Assembly: GCF_013387475.1 (NCBI RefSeq)
Contig: NZ_VWNB01000005.1
Coordinates: 1-64,000, forward strand
Origin: Mariprofundus sp. KV
Lineage (GTDB): Bacteria > Pseudomonadota > Zetaproteobacteria > Mariprofundales > Mariprofundaceae
DNA length: 64,000 nucleotides
Direction: 5' to 3'
Shown here: piece after piece, positions 55,720-64,000 of the stretch
How positions within the stretch are numbered: position 1 is the stretch's first letter
Layout of the letters: each line of letters starts with the position of its first letter
Notes under the pieces: model-generated
Databases searched by the model: none
The model's input: only the letters and a program-made list of their open reading frames with translations
Told to the model about the DNA's origin: nothing
Made by a program: the position numbers and the translations under genes

Positions 55720-55836
55720 GCATCCCCTCCTATTCAAAACTTGAACAGCAGACTAGCGATTCAGGAGCCATTCGGCAAAGAGAGGAGAAGGCATGTCAGA
55801 TTTGCCGTAACCCCTCTTAACCCCTACTCTGCCGCC

Positions 55837-56562
55837 ATGCCTGAAAGTGTAGCTACAAGCGATATTGTCCTCACCGGACTGGTGCTGTTCGGCATCCTGC
55901 AACTGTCCTGGTTTTCGGTCATGCTGCTACGCCGTGGTGCTCCTGCCGAGACCATCCAACAGGCACTGCCGCCGATCTTTTCGATCTGGGTGCTGATGTG
56001 GCCGGTCTATATTGATGCCAGCTGGTTATGGGCAGGGCTGATTGCACTGCTCATCCTCAGCCTTGTCGCGACCAGCTTGAAGAGGCCTTTTTTTCACCAT
56101 TTAAGGATAGCCTGGAGCCCTGTTGTGGAAGAGACCGGCATAGCCGTGTCGCAGCGCCCCCTGCTAATGCCGCTCACCCACACCATCACCGCCCTGCTCA
56201 TCGCCTCTCTCTGGTTTCAGGCGATCCCTGAGTTCGGCTTCGGACTGGCTTTATGTTTCTGTATCGCTTTTCCGGCAGCCTACTGGGTAGACCAGCTTGC
56301 CACCCGGAGATTCAACCACCGCACACTTGGCTTTCCCGCCCACCCTGATCAGACGCTGGCAGGTCACATCACGCTGATAGCCGTCTCTACAGCCCTGCTC
56401 TGCTGGGCACTACATGTCTACCACGGAACCGCCTGGCAAGCACTATTGATCGCCACGCTGATAGCAGCCATGACAGCATCCGCCACACGGGCGCTGTTTC
56501 CCGGACGCTGGAATGGCCCGGCTACAATGCTGACCAGCGGCTTTGTCATGTGGCTGTTATAA
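55837..56562 (+). CDS. Unknown polytopic membrane protein
   Basis: 241 residues with about seven hydrophobic helices and no motif that I can name. YWVDQLATRRFNHRTLGFPAHPDQTLAGHITLIAVS is faintly like the CTP-dependent polyprenol/phytol kinase pattern, but the usual GD and K residues are missing; I do not rely on it. ATG 55837 (MPESVATSD) is chosen because the upstream open frame to 55741 is not membrane-like; no SD is visible. Confidence 0.55.
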   Translation: MPESVATSDIVLTGLVLFGILQLSWFSVMLLRRGAPAETIQQALPPIFSIWVLMWPVYIDASWLWAGLIALLILSLVATSLKRPFFHHLRIAWSPVVEETGIAVSQRPLLMPLTHTITALLIASLWFQAIPEFGFGLALCFCIAFPAAYWVDQLATRRFNHRTLGFPAHPDQTLAGHITLIAVSTALLCWALHVYHGTAWQALLIATLIAAMTASATRALFPGRWNGPATMLTSGFVMWLL

Positions 56563-56701
56563 CCGTAAAAGCAGTCTATACTATCATTAGTGACAAATCT
56601 CACGGAACCGTTTGTAAACAGTGGCACTATTCGCAACATATTGAAATTTATGAGTGCAGAGCGCACATAATCTGCAATGGTTACATAAACAGGAGAAAGA
56701 G

Positions 56702-57271
56702 ATGGCAGTAGATATTTCATGGATGGAGAAGAGCATCCTCAAGCGAGAACTCACCGCTTCCGAGCGCAGTGCACTGAACTGCCTCACCGTATCCAATATC
56801 GCTTCAGGCGAAAAGATCATCACTGAAGGACAGGCTGGCGGCACGCTGGAGATCATGCGTTCAGGCAAAGCCAAGGTTGAGGATAACAATCGCTATGAAG
56901 GGCGCGTTATTCTTGCCGAGATTGAAGCAGGCACCATCTTTGGTGAACTCAGCTTCCTGAACAACAAACGCAGAAGTGCGGACGTGACCGCCCTTGAGAA
57001 CTGTGTGATCTACACGCTTGCCCACGATGATTTTACAGAGCTGATGAAAAACCATCATGAACTGGCCTACACGATTCTCACAGCCATCATGGATCGTCAG
57101 ACCAGTGTGATCATGTCGCAGCGCGTCACCCTTGCTCCACTGCTGCGCACTCTCAAAGACAAAGCCCAGAAGCTGCCGCTGTTTATCAAGGTTGCGCCGC
57201 TGGTCTTTATCGTGCTCTATATCATGGCCTTCTTTTTTATCTCATGGAAGGATTTCAATTACGGCGGTTAA
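56702..57271 (+). CDS. Membrane-anchored cyclic-nucleotide-binding protein without DNA-binding domain
   Basis: 189 residues. A cNMP-binding beta-barrel (about 15-130) with phosphate-binding cassette FGELSFLNNKRRSADVTA, having the Glu and Arg used to hold cyclic nucleotides. No helix-turn-helix follows; instead a helix and one C-terminal TM (APLVFIVLYIMAFFFISW, about 165-182) anchor it to the inner membrane. SD AGGAGA precedes the ATG. It may be a receptor tied to the CpdA-cyclase pair that converges on it. Confidence 0.85.
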   Translation: MAVDISWMEKSILKRELTASERSALNCLTVSNIASGEKIITEGQAGGTLEIMRSGKAKVEDNNRYEGRVILAEIEAGTIFGELSFLNNKRRSADVTALENCVIYTLAHDDFTELMKNHHELAYTILTAIMDRQTSVIMSQRVTLAPLLRTLKDKAQKLPLFIKVAPLVFIVLYIMAFFFISWKDFNYGG

Positions 57272-57297
57272 TGCATATCCGGCATGGCCATCAAAAC

Positions 57298-57329
57298 AAA
57301 CGGGCGCTCTCTGAGCGCCCGTTTTCGTT
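57298..57329. terminator. Terminator after the cNMP-binding gene
   Basis: CGGGCGCTC (57301-57309), TCT loop, GAGCGCCCG (57313-57321), then TTTTCGTTT. Between convergent genes; the minus side is flanked by AAACAAA, so it may work both ways. Confidence 0.9.
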
Positions 57330-57401
57330 TGACTTTCTTTTATACGAAGTCGCAGCCAGTCATTTTCACTCTGGTTTTAACAACCCTTTCGGGAGCGCTG
57401 T

Positions 57402-58193
57402 TTAGTAGGGATCCTTATTGTTCAGATCGGGTGGAATGAAACCTTCAACGCGTTCAACAGCGGTCTGGATCTCGCCACTGTCGAGCAACCTGATCCAGCG
57501 ATAGCCGGGGGATTTGTTGTCCATGCCGAAATCGTCACTTCTGGGGCGGAACTGGATACAGGTGGAGGGGGATCCAAGCACACGCACACCCTCGTGAAAG
57601 GTATCAAAAGCCTGATGAATATGGCCACAAAGCAGCACCTTCACCTGCGCATAATCGGCAATCAGATCCCAGAGCACTTCACTGTTTTCAAGGCTGATAT
57701 CATCCAGCCAGCGACTACCTATATCACAAGCATGGTGGTGCAGTGCAATCAGCGTGTATTTATCCGCTGTGGCCTCAAGGATGGTTCTCAGGCGCTCCAA
57801 CTCATCAACGGCCAGGAAGCCTGAGATCGTACCTGTCCTGTGGGAGTTAAGCGTAATCACCTGCCAGAGGCCAAGATCAAGATGGTCACTGTAGGATGCG
57901 CAGGATCTCAGCGCCGGAATCAGGGAACCTCGAAGCGCACCCAGATTGGCATGGTTACCCGGCGAGATCATCACCGGTGCACACCACGGCAGCATTGCCG
58001 CTACCTTGGCATAGGTTGCTACAGCTTCATCCTGCGCCATATCACCACCGAGAACCACAACATCAGGGTCAGGGTAATGGCGGTGAGCCGCCTCCAGAAC
58101 CGCCGCATAGCTCTCAACCGGGCGCACACCCTTGAGCTCACCGACCGGATCATCATAGAGATGCGCATCGGAGATATGCAGTAACAGACTCAT
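57402..58193 (-). CDS. cpdA: CpdA-like 3',5'-cyclic-nucleotide phosphodiesterase
   Basis: 263 residues, class III (CpdA/metallophosphoesterase) fold. Metal motifs HISDAHL, GGDMAQDE, GNHAN, ALHHHACDIG and CGHIHQ, plus GSPSTCIQFRP, are typical of CpdA; the usual GNHD reads GNHA. Probable hydrolase of cAMP or another cyclic nucleotide. The start overlaps the cyclase stop by 4 bp (ATGA), so synthesis and breakdown enzymes are made together. Confidence 0.88.
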   Translation of the reverse strand: MSLLLHISDAHLYDDPVGELKGVRPVESYAAVLEAAHRHYPDPDVVVLGGDMAQDEAVATYAKVAAMLPWCAPVMISPGNHANLGALRGSLIPALRSCASYSDHLDLGLWQVITLNSHRTGTISGFLAVDELERLRTILEATADKYTLIALHHHACDIGSRWLDDISLENSEVLWDLIADYAQVKVLLCGHIHQAFDTFHEGVRVLGSPSTCIQFRPRSDDFGMDNKSPGYRWIRLLDSGEIQTAVERVEGFIPPDLNNKDPY

Positions 58194-59608
58194 GACAGCG
58201 CATTCTCTGCCAGCAACCGGCTGACTAATATTTCGGCCTCAGCCGGAATGTAGGTGATACAGACATGAACATGCAAAGGATCATCGGAGATCTGTCGAAT
58301 GACTTTGACATAGAGATCTGACGCATCGGCCAGAGTCAGCTTCAGACTGCTCAGCAGTGGACACTCCTGCTCCACCTGCATATCAAACACCGCCGCATTC
58401 AAGGCCAATATTTTTCCGGCAAATCGCTCACGGGCAAACTTACCCTCAAGCAGGGAGACACTCACGTCCACAGGATTGCTTAATGCGATGAACGGCTCAT
58501 CCCTCTTATCCGGCAGCAGCAGCTCTTCATCACCATAGACACCGCCGACATCGTAAATCGTCATCTCTTCAGTAATGCCTTTGGGCATCACCTGCAACTC
58601 ATTATCGATACGCAGCAACACATCACAAGCGTTACGGGTCGCTTCAGAGATCAGAATCTGGCCACCTACGGTATAGGACTCAATCCTTGATGTTGTATTC
58701 ACAACGCGGCCGACAACGGCATATTTACTGCGTTTTTTCGAACCAATATTGCCGACAATGGCAGCCCCGCTGTTTACTCCGATACCCATCTGCACCTTGG
58801 GATAACCCTTCTGCTGATAAATGCGATTTACCGCCCCCATCGCCAGCTGCATCTCTACCGCACAACGCACTGCACGTGTGGCATCATCCTCGCGCTGAAT
58901 CGGCGCACCGAAAATGGCCAGTACAGCATCACCGATAATCTCATCGATGGTACCCAGATATTTCTGGATCACCTCGGTCATCTCAGCCAGGTAGATATTG
59001 ATCATATCCACCACGGTTTCAGCAGGCAGCCGCTCACCAATGGAGGTAAAACCTCTGAGGTCAGCCATCAGCACTGTCACATCCCGCTTCTCTCCACCCA
59101 GTTTCAGACCGTGCGGCGAATCGATCAGGCTGTCGACAATCTCCTCAGAGAGATAACGACCGAAGGTGTCGCGGATAAATCGGTATGCTGAGCGCAGTTT
59201 AAGATGGGTCTCAACGCGGGCATGCACAATCGCAGGGGTGATCGGCTTACTGATATAATCAACTGCGCCCATCTCAAATCCCAGCACCTCATCATGGGTC
59301 TCGTTCATGGCGGTCACAAAGATCACCGGAATACCCTCTGTGCGGGGATCGGCTTTCAGGCGACGACACACCTCATAGCCATCCATGCCGGGCATCATAA
59401 TATCCAGCAGGATCAGATCAGGTGCCTTATCGGAGAAGCAGCGCTGCAGCGCCTGCTCACCATTGATCGCCACCCTGACGGTATAGATCGACTTCAGCAC
59501 GCCACGCAGCACATCAATATTTTCAGGGGTATCATCAACAACCAGAATGGTTGCCTTCTCCGGTTGCGTCGCGGTCGCGTTTTCACCGCTCTGTATATCA
59601 CTGCTCAT
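58190..59608 (-). CDS. Response-regulator class III nucleotidyl cyclase
   Basis: 472 residues. REC at about 20-140 with Asp in LILLDIMMPGMDG and IFVTA...YISKP. The cyclase homology domain (about 180-355) has metal Asp in VLMADLRGFTS and IIGDAVLAIFG, and the transition-state Asn/Arg in VVNTTSRIES. The nucleotide-specificity pair is unusual: E where adenylyl cyclases have K (IDEIIGDAV), and R where they have D (YAVVGRVVN). The C-terminal 100 residues look like a degenerate PilZ-like barrel. ATG 59608 (MSSDIQSGE); a TTG at 59653 also opens the frame. Substrate cannot be assumed to be ATP. Confidence 0.88.
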   Translation of the reverse strand: MSSDIQSGENATATQPEKATILVVDDTPENIDVLRGVLKSIYTVRVAINGEQALQRCFSDKAPDLILLDIMMPGMDGYEVCRRLKADPRTEGIPVIFVTAMNETHDEVLGFEMGAVDYISKPITPAIVHARVETHLKLRSAYRFIRDTFGRYLSEEIVDSLIDSPHGLKLGGEKRDVTVLMADLRGFTSIGERLPAETVVDMINIYLAEMTEVIQKYLGTIDEIIGDAVLAIFGAPIQREDDATRAVRCAVEMQLAMGAVNRIYQQKGYPKVQMGIGVNSGAAIVGNIGSKKRSKYAVVGRVVNTTSRIESYTVGGQILISEATRNACDVLLRIDNELQVMPKGITEEMTIYDVGGVYGDEELLLPDKRDEPFIALSNPVDVSVSLLEGKFARERFAGKILALNAAVFDMQVEQECPLLSSLKLTLADASDLYVKVIRQISDDPLHVHVCITYIPAEAEILVSRLLAENALS

Positions 59609-59694
59609 GGCGGTAATATGACATAAAATGAGCGCAGTGGCATCCCCCTTCAACCTGCTAATGACATTTAATCAGCGGTTCATAGAGTTGCCGG

Positions 59695-60531
59695 ATGCAG
59701 ACCACAAACAGCCAACTTATTCAGATCGCTCTTACTGAGGATGCCGCCTTCAATGACCTGACTGCTCAGGCCACGATCAGCGCCGATGCAACAGGCAGTG
59801 CGCGCATCACCGCCAAGGCAACTGGCATACTCTCCGGTGTATCACTTGCTGATGAGGTGTTTGCCAGTGTTGATACCAATATCACACGCCACTGGCTGCT
59901 TGCTGATGGCGACAGAGTTACAACTGGTGATGTCATTTGCGAACTGAGCGGCCCGCTGCGCGCCCTGCTCGCGGCTGAGCGCACCGCCCTGAACTTTCTG
60001 CAACACCTCTCCGGCATCGCCACCGCCACCAGCCTTTTTGTTGAAGCAGTTGATGGCACAGGCTGCCGCATTGCCGACACACGCAAAACCACGCCAGGCC
60101 TGCGCAGGTTGGAGAAGCTGGCCGTGTTACATGGTGGCGGCATCAACCATCGCATGGATCTGCAGAGCGGCATGCTGATCAAAGAGAACCATATCCACGC
60201 CTGTGGCTCGATCACCGATGCCGTGCACGCCTGCAGCAGCATCCATCAAGATATATGGGTTGAGGTGGAGTGTGAAACAGTGGCAGAGGTGATAGAAGCT
60301 GTGGCTGTCTGTCCCGATATTATTCTGCTCGATAACATGGAACCGTCGATGGTGGCTGATGCCCGCAAGATCGTTCCCGATTCAATCCTGCTTGAAGCTT
60401 CAGGTAACATCACCCTGAGCAATGCCCGCGCTTATGCCGAGACCGGCATTGATCGCATCGCCATCGGCGCTATCACCCACTCTGCCCCGGCACTGGATCT
60501 CTCCATGCGCATCACCGGCAAACAGTTGTGA
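59695..60531 (+). CDS. nadC: Nicotinate-nucleotide pyrophosphorylase (carboxylating)
   Basis: 278 residues. Converts quinolinate and PRPP to nicotinate mononucleotide in NAD synthesis. LTEDAAFNDLTAQ, AERTALNFLQHLSGIAT, RIADTRKTTPGLR, KLAVLHGGGINHRMDL, IKENHI and LLDNM are the family motifs. The stop overlaps the GTG start of birA (GTGA). Confidence 0.95.
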   Translation: MQTTNSQLIQIALTEDAAFNDLTAQATISADATGSARITAKATGILSGVSLADEVFASVDTNITRHWLLADGDRVTTGDVICELSGPLRALLAAERTALNFLQHLSGIATATSLFVEAVDGTGCRIADTRKTTPGLRRLEKLAVLHGGGINHRMDLQSGMLIKENHIHACGSITDAVHACSSIHQDIWVEVECETVAEVIEAVAVCPDIILLDNMEPSMVADARKIVPDSILLEASGNITLSNARAYAETGIDRIAIGAITHSAPALDLSMRITGKQL

Positions 60532-61487
60532 GTGAGATTCGCGACAATATCCTTAACTGCCTGGACGCCAGCAGTGAACCGGTCTCCGGTGATCTGCTGG
60601 CTCAGCAACTGGGTCTGTCGCGCACCGGCATCTGGAAACATATTCAACTGTTGAGAAAAAGTGGCGCCAACATCGTTGCCCACTCCGGGCAGGGCTATAC
60701 GCTGGAATCCGAGGTGTTCAGCAGCGGCCTGTTGCATAAACGCTGCAACGGCAAGCGCATCGGCAATAAAATTCTTATCCTTGATGAGACCGACTCTACC
60801 AACCGTGATGCCATGGCTGCAGCTGATCAGGGTGGTGATGAGGGACTGGTCATCTTTGCCCACAAACAGCTTGCAGGTAAGGGGCGTCTTGGCCGCCGCT
60901 GGCACACCATTACCGATTCACTGGCCTGCAGTGTACTGCTGCGCCCCGACCTGCCACCGGAGCAGGTACCGCAACTCTCACTGCTCACAGCAGTTGCCTT
61001 GCACGATGCGCTGGCACACTTCTCTCCTGATATCCGCATCAAGTGGCCCAACGACATTCTGCACAAGGGTGCGAAACTGGCAGGCATTCTTACCGAGATG
61101 CGGGCCGAACCGGGGCGCGTGCACGCTGTTGTACTTGGGTTCGGCATTAATCTCGCTGCCCCTGTCGATGGCTGGCCTGCTGATATCACCCAGAAGGTGA
61201 CCGATCTACAGAGCATCGCTGGCGGCAAAATATCTCGCCTTGATCTTGCCGCATCGCTGCTTAATGCACTGGACTACTGGTACGACATCTATCTACAGCA
61301 GGGTTTTGCGCCAATTCATACCTCCTGGTGGCGCGCCCATGCCGCCTCCGGTCAGCAGGTTCGCGTACACAATGGTCAGGGTTATATTGATGGCATTGCC
61401 ACAGCCCTTGATGAGGATGGTGCCCTGCTACTGAAGACAAGCGGCGGAACTCAGCGCATCATTGCCGGCGACCTGGAGTTACGATGA
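60528..61487 (+). CDS. birA: Biotin-[acetyl-CoA-carboxylase] ligase / biotin repressor
   Basis: 319 residues. The N-terminal winged helix (about 1-65, GLSRTGIWKHIQLLRK) gives a DNA-binding repressor; the ligase domain has ETDSTNRDA, the biotinyl-AMP loop KGRLGRRW and SIKWPNDI-like RIKWPNDILHKGAKLAGILTE, then the C-terminal SH3-like part. So both enzyme and repressor roles are probable. Starts at GTG overlapping nadC and ends overlapping coaX by 4 bp. Confidence 0.95.
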   Translation: MSEIRDNILNCLDASSEPVSGDLLAQQLGLSRTGIWKHIQLLRKSGANIVAHSGQGYTLESEVFSSGLLHKRCNGKRIGNKILILDETDSTNRDAMAAADQGGDEGLVIFAHKQLAGKGRLGRRWHTITDSLACSVLLRPDLPPEQVPQLSLLTAVALHDALAHFSPDIRIKWPNDILHKGAKLAGILTEMRAEPGRVHAVVLGFGINLAAPVDGWPADITQKVTDLQSIAGGKISRLDLAASLLNALDYWYDIYLQQGFAPIHTSWWRAHAASGQQVRVHNGQGYIDGIATALDEDGALLLKTSGGTQRIIAGDLELR

Positions 61488-62287
61488 ATAGAACCACATC
61501 TGCCACCAAACGCCTTCTTGTTGCCGATATCGGCAACACGCAGATGGTATTCGGCCTCTATGAGGGTGATCAGCTGCAAAGCCACTGGCGCCTCTCCAGT
61601 GAACGCCAGCTTACCCCCGATGAACTGGCCTGGCAGCTGCACGGCATGTTTGAACAGTCCGGTCAACCGGCTACAGATATCGATGGCATTCTCATCGCCA
61701 GTGTCGTGCCCCATCTGGATGCGCCTCTGGCAGCTGCCTGTGAACGCACTTGCGGTATTAAAGCCGCATTTGTCGGCTCATCAGCGATCAAAACCGGCAT
61801 GGCTGTGGATTATAAAAACCCGCGTGAAGTCGGTGCTGATCGTATCGTCAATGCTATTGCCGCCAGAGAACGCTTTGGAGCGCCGGTGATCGTACTCGAC
61901 TGCGGCACAGCGACCACCTTCGATATCGTCTCGCCTGAAGGGCACTATGCCGGCGGCCTGATTCTGCCGGGCATCGAAATTTCACTCAAAGCACTCTGCA
62001 AACGGGCTGCCAAACTGCCCGAAGTCTCCATTGTTCGCAGTGAAACCCTGATCGCCCGCGACACCGCCACCAGCATGCAGGCCGGCAGCTACTGGGGCGC
62101 TATCGAGAGCTATCGCGGCATTATCAGAAGATTGCGTGAACAACCCGGTTATGAGTCTGCGCCGATTGTCGCAACCGGTGGACTGACCGCCCTGCTCAAC
62201 AGCGATCTGCCCGAGATTACCCACCATGAACCGTTCCTCACACTTGCCGGACTTCACCTGCTCGCCGATCGCCATTTTCAGCCATAA
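61484..62287 (+). CDS. coaX: Type III pantothenate kinase
   Basis: 267 residues. First step of CoA synthesis by the monovalent-cation-using CoaX. LLVADIGNTQMVFGLYEGDQ, VGADRIVNAIAA, VLDCGTATTFDIV and GGLILPGI are the ASKHA signatures. The ATG is inside the birA stop (ATGA); the TAA shares its last base with the next ATG. Confidence 0.95.
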   Translation: MNRTTSATKRLLVADIGNTQMVFGLYEGDQLQSHWRLSSERQLTPDELAWQLHGMFEQSGQPATDIDGILIASVVPHLDAPLAAACERTCGIKAAFVGSSAIKTGMAVDYKNPREVGADRIVNAIAARERFGAPVIVLDCGTATTFDIVSPEGHYAGGLILPGIEISLKALCKRAAKLPEVSIVRSETLIARDTATSMQAGSYWGAIESYRGIIRRLREQPGYESAPIVATGGLTALLNSDLPEITHHEPFLTLAGLHLLADRHFQP

Positions 62288-63390
62288 TGAGTGTAAAAAC
62301 AGCCACTATAAATAGCTGTTTGGCAGCCCGCAGGGCAACGGCTATCGTTGCGCCCATGCCGCACGTTCTGCCATCGATAACAGCCCTGTTTTTTTCCACC
62401 CTGCTTCTGCTTCCTGCTCCGCTACTGGCTTCAGAGGCCAATAGTGCAGAGAGCCCTTCGGCTATTGTTAATGAGTGCAAACGTATCGGCAACAAACTCG
62501 GCAGTGTTTCAACCAGAGAGTGCCTGTCCCATCAACTTCAGGAGAGCGGTGGCACCTCGGTCACCGGTCAGGCGATCATGATCAAGGAGTACCCGCCGCT
62601 GGCTGCAAGAGAACCCAAAGCCAGAATCCTGCTGATCGGTGGCACCCACGGTGATGAGTACTCCTCAGTGAGTATCATTTTCAAGTGGATGAAAACGCTC
62701 GACATTCACCACTCCGGCCTGTTTCACTGGCATGTCTCACCACTGGTCAATCCCGATGGACTTCTGCAGCGCCCCTCACAGCGCCTGAACGCCAACGGTG
62801 TTGATCTTAACCGTAATATGCCCACCCCAGACTGGTACAAGAGCACCAGCGCCTACTGGGAAAAGACCGGCTTTGATAAACGACGCTATCCCGGCACTGC
62901 CCCCTTAAGTGAACCGGAATCACGCTGGCTCTATGAGGAGATCCGCACATTCAAACCGCACGCCATTGTCTCCGTACATGCTCCCTACGGCGTACTTGAT
63001 TTCGATGGCCCACCGGTTGGCCCTAATCAGCTGGGCCAGCTGCACCTGCATCTGATCGGCACCTACCCCGGATCCCTCGGCAACAGCGCCGGAGTTCAGC
63101 ATCAGATCCCGGTTATAACGGTTGAACTCCCCCATGCCGGCATCATGCCCTCAGAAGATGAGATCTCGCGCATGTGGATGGATCTGATCAGATGGTTGCG
63201 CCTGAATGTGCCAAAAGAGAAGACCACCAGAGCTTATGCCACCTTTGATGAAACATCGAAACAGCTGATGGCATCTCCTGCAGTCGACACGGGTCAACAG
63301 ACAAAAGCCCCTGCTGCAGCGGCAAAAGCAGCCGCAACAGAGGCAGAGAAGAGTTCAGATATTCACATGAACAGCAGGATCGATAATTGA
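62287..63390 (+). CDS. M14-family zinc carboxypeptidase (MpaA/murein-peptide-amidase-like)
   Basis: 367 residues. N-terminal secretion signal (MPHVLPSITALFFSTLLLLPA to SEA). Zinc ligands H and E in GGTHGDEYSS, H in HAIVSVHAPYG, and the catalytic Glu in ITVELPHAG are present; LNANGVDLNRNMPTPDW is the substrate-binding NR segment. It likely trims peptidoglycan peptides in the periplasm. The C-terminal 60 residues are an Ala/Lys-rich low-complexity tail. Start 62287 (TAATG coupled to coaX) or ATG 62356; the latter gives a more usual signal length. Confidence 0.85.
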   Translation: MSVKTATINSCLAARRATAIVAPMPHVLPSITALFFSTLLLLPAPLLASEANSAESPSAIVNECKRIGNKLGSVSTRECLSHQLQESGGTSVTGQAIMIKEYPPLAAREPKARILLIGGTHGDEYSSVSIIFKWMKTLDIHHSGLFHWHVSPLVNPDGLLQRPSQRLNANGVDLNRNMPTPDWYKSTSAYWEKTGFDKRRYPGTAPLSEPESRWLYEEIRTFKPHAIVSVHAPYGVLDFDGPPVGPNQLGQLHLHLIGTYPGSLGNSAGVQHQIPVITVELPHAGIMPSEDEISRMWMDLIRWLRLNVPKEKTTRAYATFDETSKQLMASPAVDTGQQTKAPAAAAKAAATEAEKSSDIHMNSRIDN

Positions 63391-64000
63391 TGACCAGACC
63401 ATGGATGTTTAACCGTTACAAGGCTCTGGCGCTGGTGATGCTTATGGCTATGGCCACCCCTGTCGACTCGGCAGTCAGCGATCAGCAGCGCGAGAGAGCC
63501 TATCAGCTTCTTCAACAGGGTGAGCATCATGCCGTAACGGCGCTGGCCAGAGGTGATCGTGAGATTCTGCTGGGGCTACTTGCCCTTGAGCAGGGCAAAA
63601 CCAAAAAGGCCATTACTTTTCTCAGCAGCAGCAGTGTTCAGGGTGATCCGGTTGCGGCCATGATCCGGGCAGAGGCCTACCGCCGCCAATCGGTTCAGGC
63701 TGCCACGCGGGCGGGAAATTATGCCCATGCAGTCAATGCCGACATCAGCAGACTCAAAGAGGCAAAACTGAGCGCCGGACTTAATGAGGCAGAGCTTCGT
63801 CTTGAGAAATTTGTTGCAGCCATCGATAAGAAACCAGTTGCAGTCGCTGCAGTTGTCACCCCGGAACCTGTTGAGCAACAGCCCGTCACCACAACGGTCT
63901 GGGTCAACGACAATACCACCCCGCCGGTTTCTGAAGCTATAACGCTGCTGGAGAGCGTAAGTCAGGCGATTGAGAGCTGGCGCAACGACTGGCAATCGCG
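63390..64000 (+). CDS. Exported protein, N-terminal part only; Cds6/SnoaL-like relative possible
   Basis: A frame starts at ATG 63390, overlapping the TGA of the M14 gene (TGATG), and runs off the window end without a stop (about 203 residues). It has a signal peptide (MFNRYKALALVMLMAMATPVDS), a helical repeat region (REILLGLLALEQGKTKKAITFL...DPVAAMIRAEAYRRQS) and a Pro/Val linker. The last residues AIESWRNDWQS resemble the start of SnoaL-like domains that end Cds6/L,D-transpeptidase-linked proteins. That, plus the cell-wall neighbour, hints at an envelope role. Coupled to the M14 gene. Confidence 0.75.
   Translation, partial: MTRPWMFNRYKALALVMLMAMATPVDSAVSDQQRERAYQLLQQGEHHAVTALARGDREILLGLLALEQGKTKKAITFLSSSSVQGDPVAAMIRAEAYRRQSVQAATRAGNYAHAVNADISRLKEAKLSAGLNEAELRLEKFVAAIDKKPVAVAAVVTPEPVEQQPVTTTVWVNDNTTPPVSEAITLLESVSQAIESWRNDWQS

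Noticed and set aside
55837-56562. CTP-dependent polyprenol/phytol kinase
   Set aside because: Only a vague likeness; the expected GD and K residues are not there, so it stays an unknown membrane protein.

Overview
The window is a stretch of chromosome from a Gram-negative proteobacterium. The evidence is lipoprotein and outer-membrane systems, an rpsF-priB-rpsR-rplI-dnaB cluster, GS adenylylation (glnE), PII (glnB), a NodT/AcrB-type RND pump and class III cyclase signalling. Moderate GC and the mix of gamma/beta-type housekeeping genes with many orphan hybrid kinases and a di-heme peroxidase fit a zetaproteobacterium of the Mariprofundus type, but that placement is an inference and no 16S gene is present.

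Layout: 0-5.4 kb holds the tail of an ISL3-like transposase, a cupin, AlkC plus a lone TfoX C-terminal domain, a CBS-rich hybrid kinase, a GFA/degenerate-GGDEF fusion and a GlsB-type membrane protein. 5.5-11.1 kb is a minus-strand RND efflux operon (adaptor, pump, outer-membrane channel). 11.2-15.5 kb is the ribosomal/replication operon rpsF-priB-rpsR-DUF2232-rplI-dnaB. 15.5-31 kb is mixed: a two-CW protein, a structured intergenic region, an SDR, a GacS/BarA-like kinase, pyrD with a secreted nuclease, an M48 protease, a second PAS hybrid kinase, hydrolases, small membrane proteins and a DUF6868-like gene broken by a hairpin-rich insertion. 31-40.5 kb has a muralytic lipoprotein, a very large FAD/Fe-S oxidoreductase, rpsT, a CBS protein, a bifunctional kinase-like protein and PhoH. 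40.6-41.2 kb carries a duplicated tRNA-Gly/tRNA-Cys pair. 41.2-49 kb is nitrogen and NAD metabolism: glnE, glnA, glnB, nadE, queA. 49-55 kb has two more hybrid kinases, one translationally coupled to a di-heme cytochrome c peroxidase. 55-59.6 kb has rpiA, an unknown membrane protein and a compact cyclic-nucleotide set: a membrane-anchored cNMP-binding protein, a CpdA-like phosphodiesterase and a REC-cyclase. 59.7-64 kb is a coupled run nadC-birA-coaX-M14 peptidase-unknown (cut by the window end).

Themes: cofactor biosynthesis genes are chained by 1-4 bp overlaps. Nitrogen status genes (GlnE, GlnA, PII) sit beside glutamine-dependent NadE. Five multi-domain hybrid kinases lie in 64 kb, and no DNA-binding response regulator is seen here. 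The best candidates for something new are the cyclic-nucleotide cluster with an atypical cyclase active site, the peroxidase-kinase pair, the GFA-GGDEF fusion, the repeat-extended S18 and the direct-repeat/alternative-hairpin region before the SDR gene.
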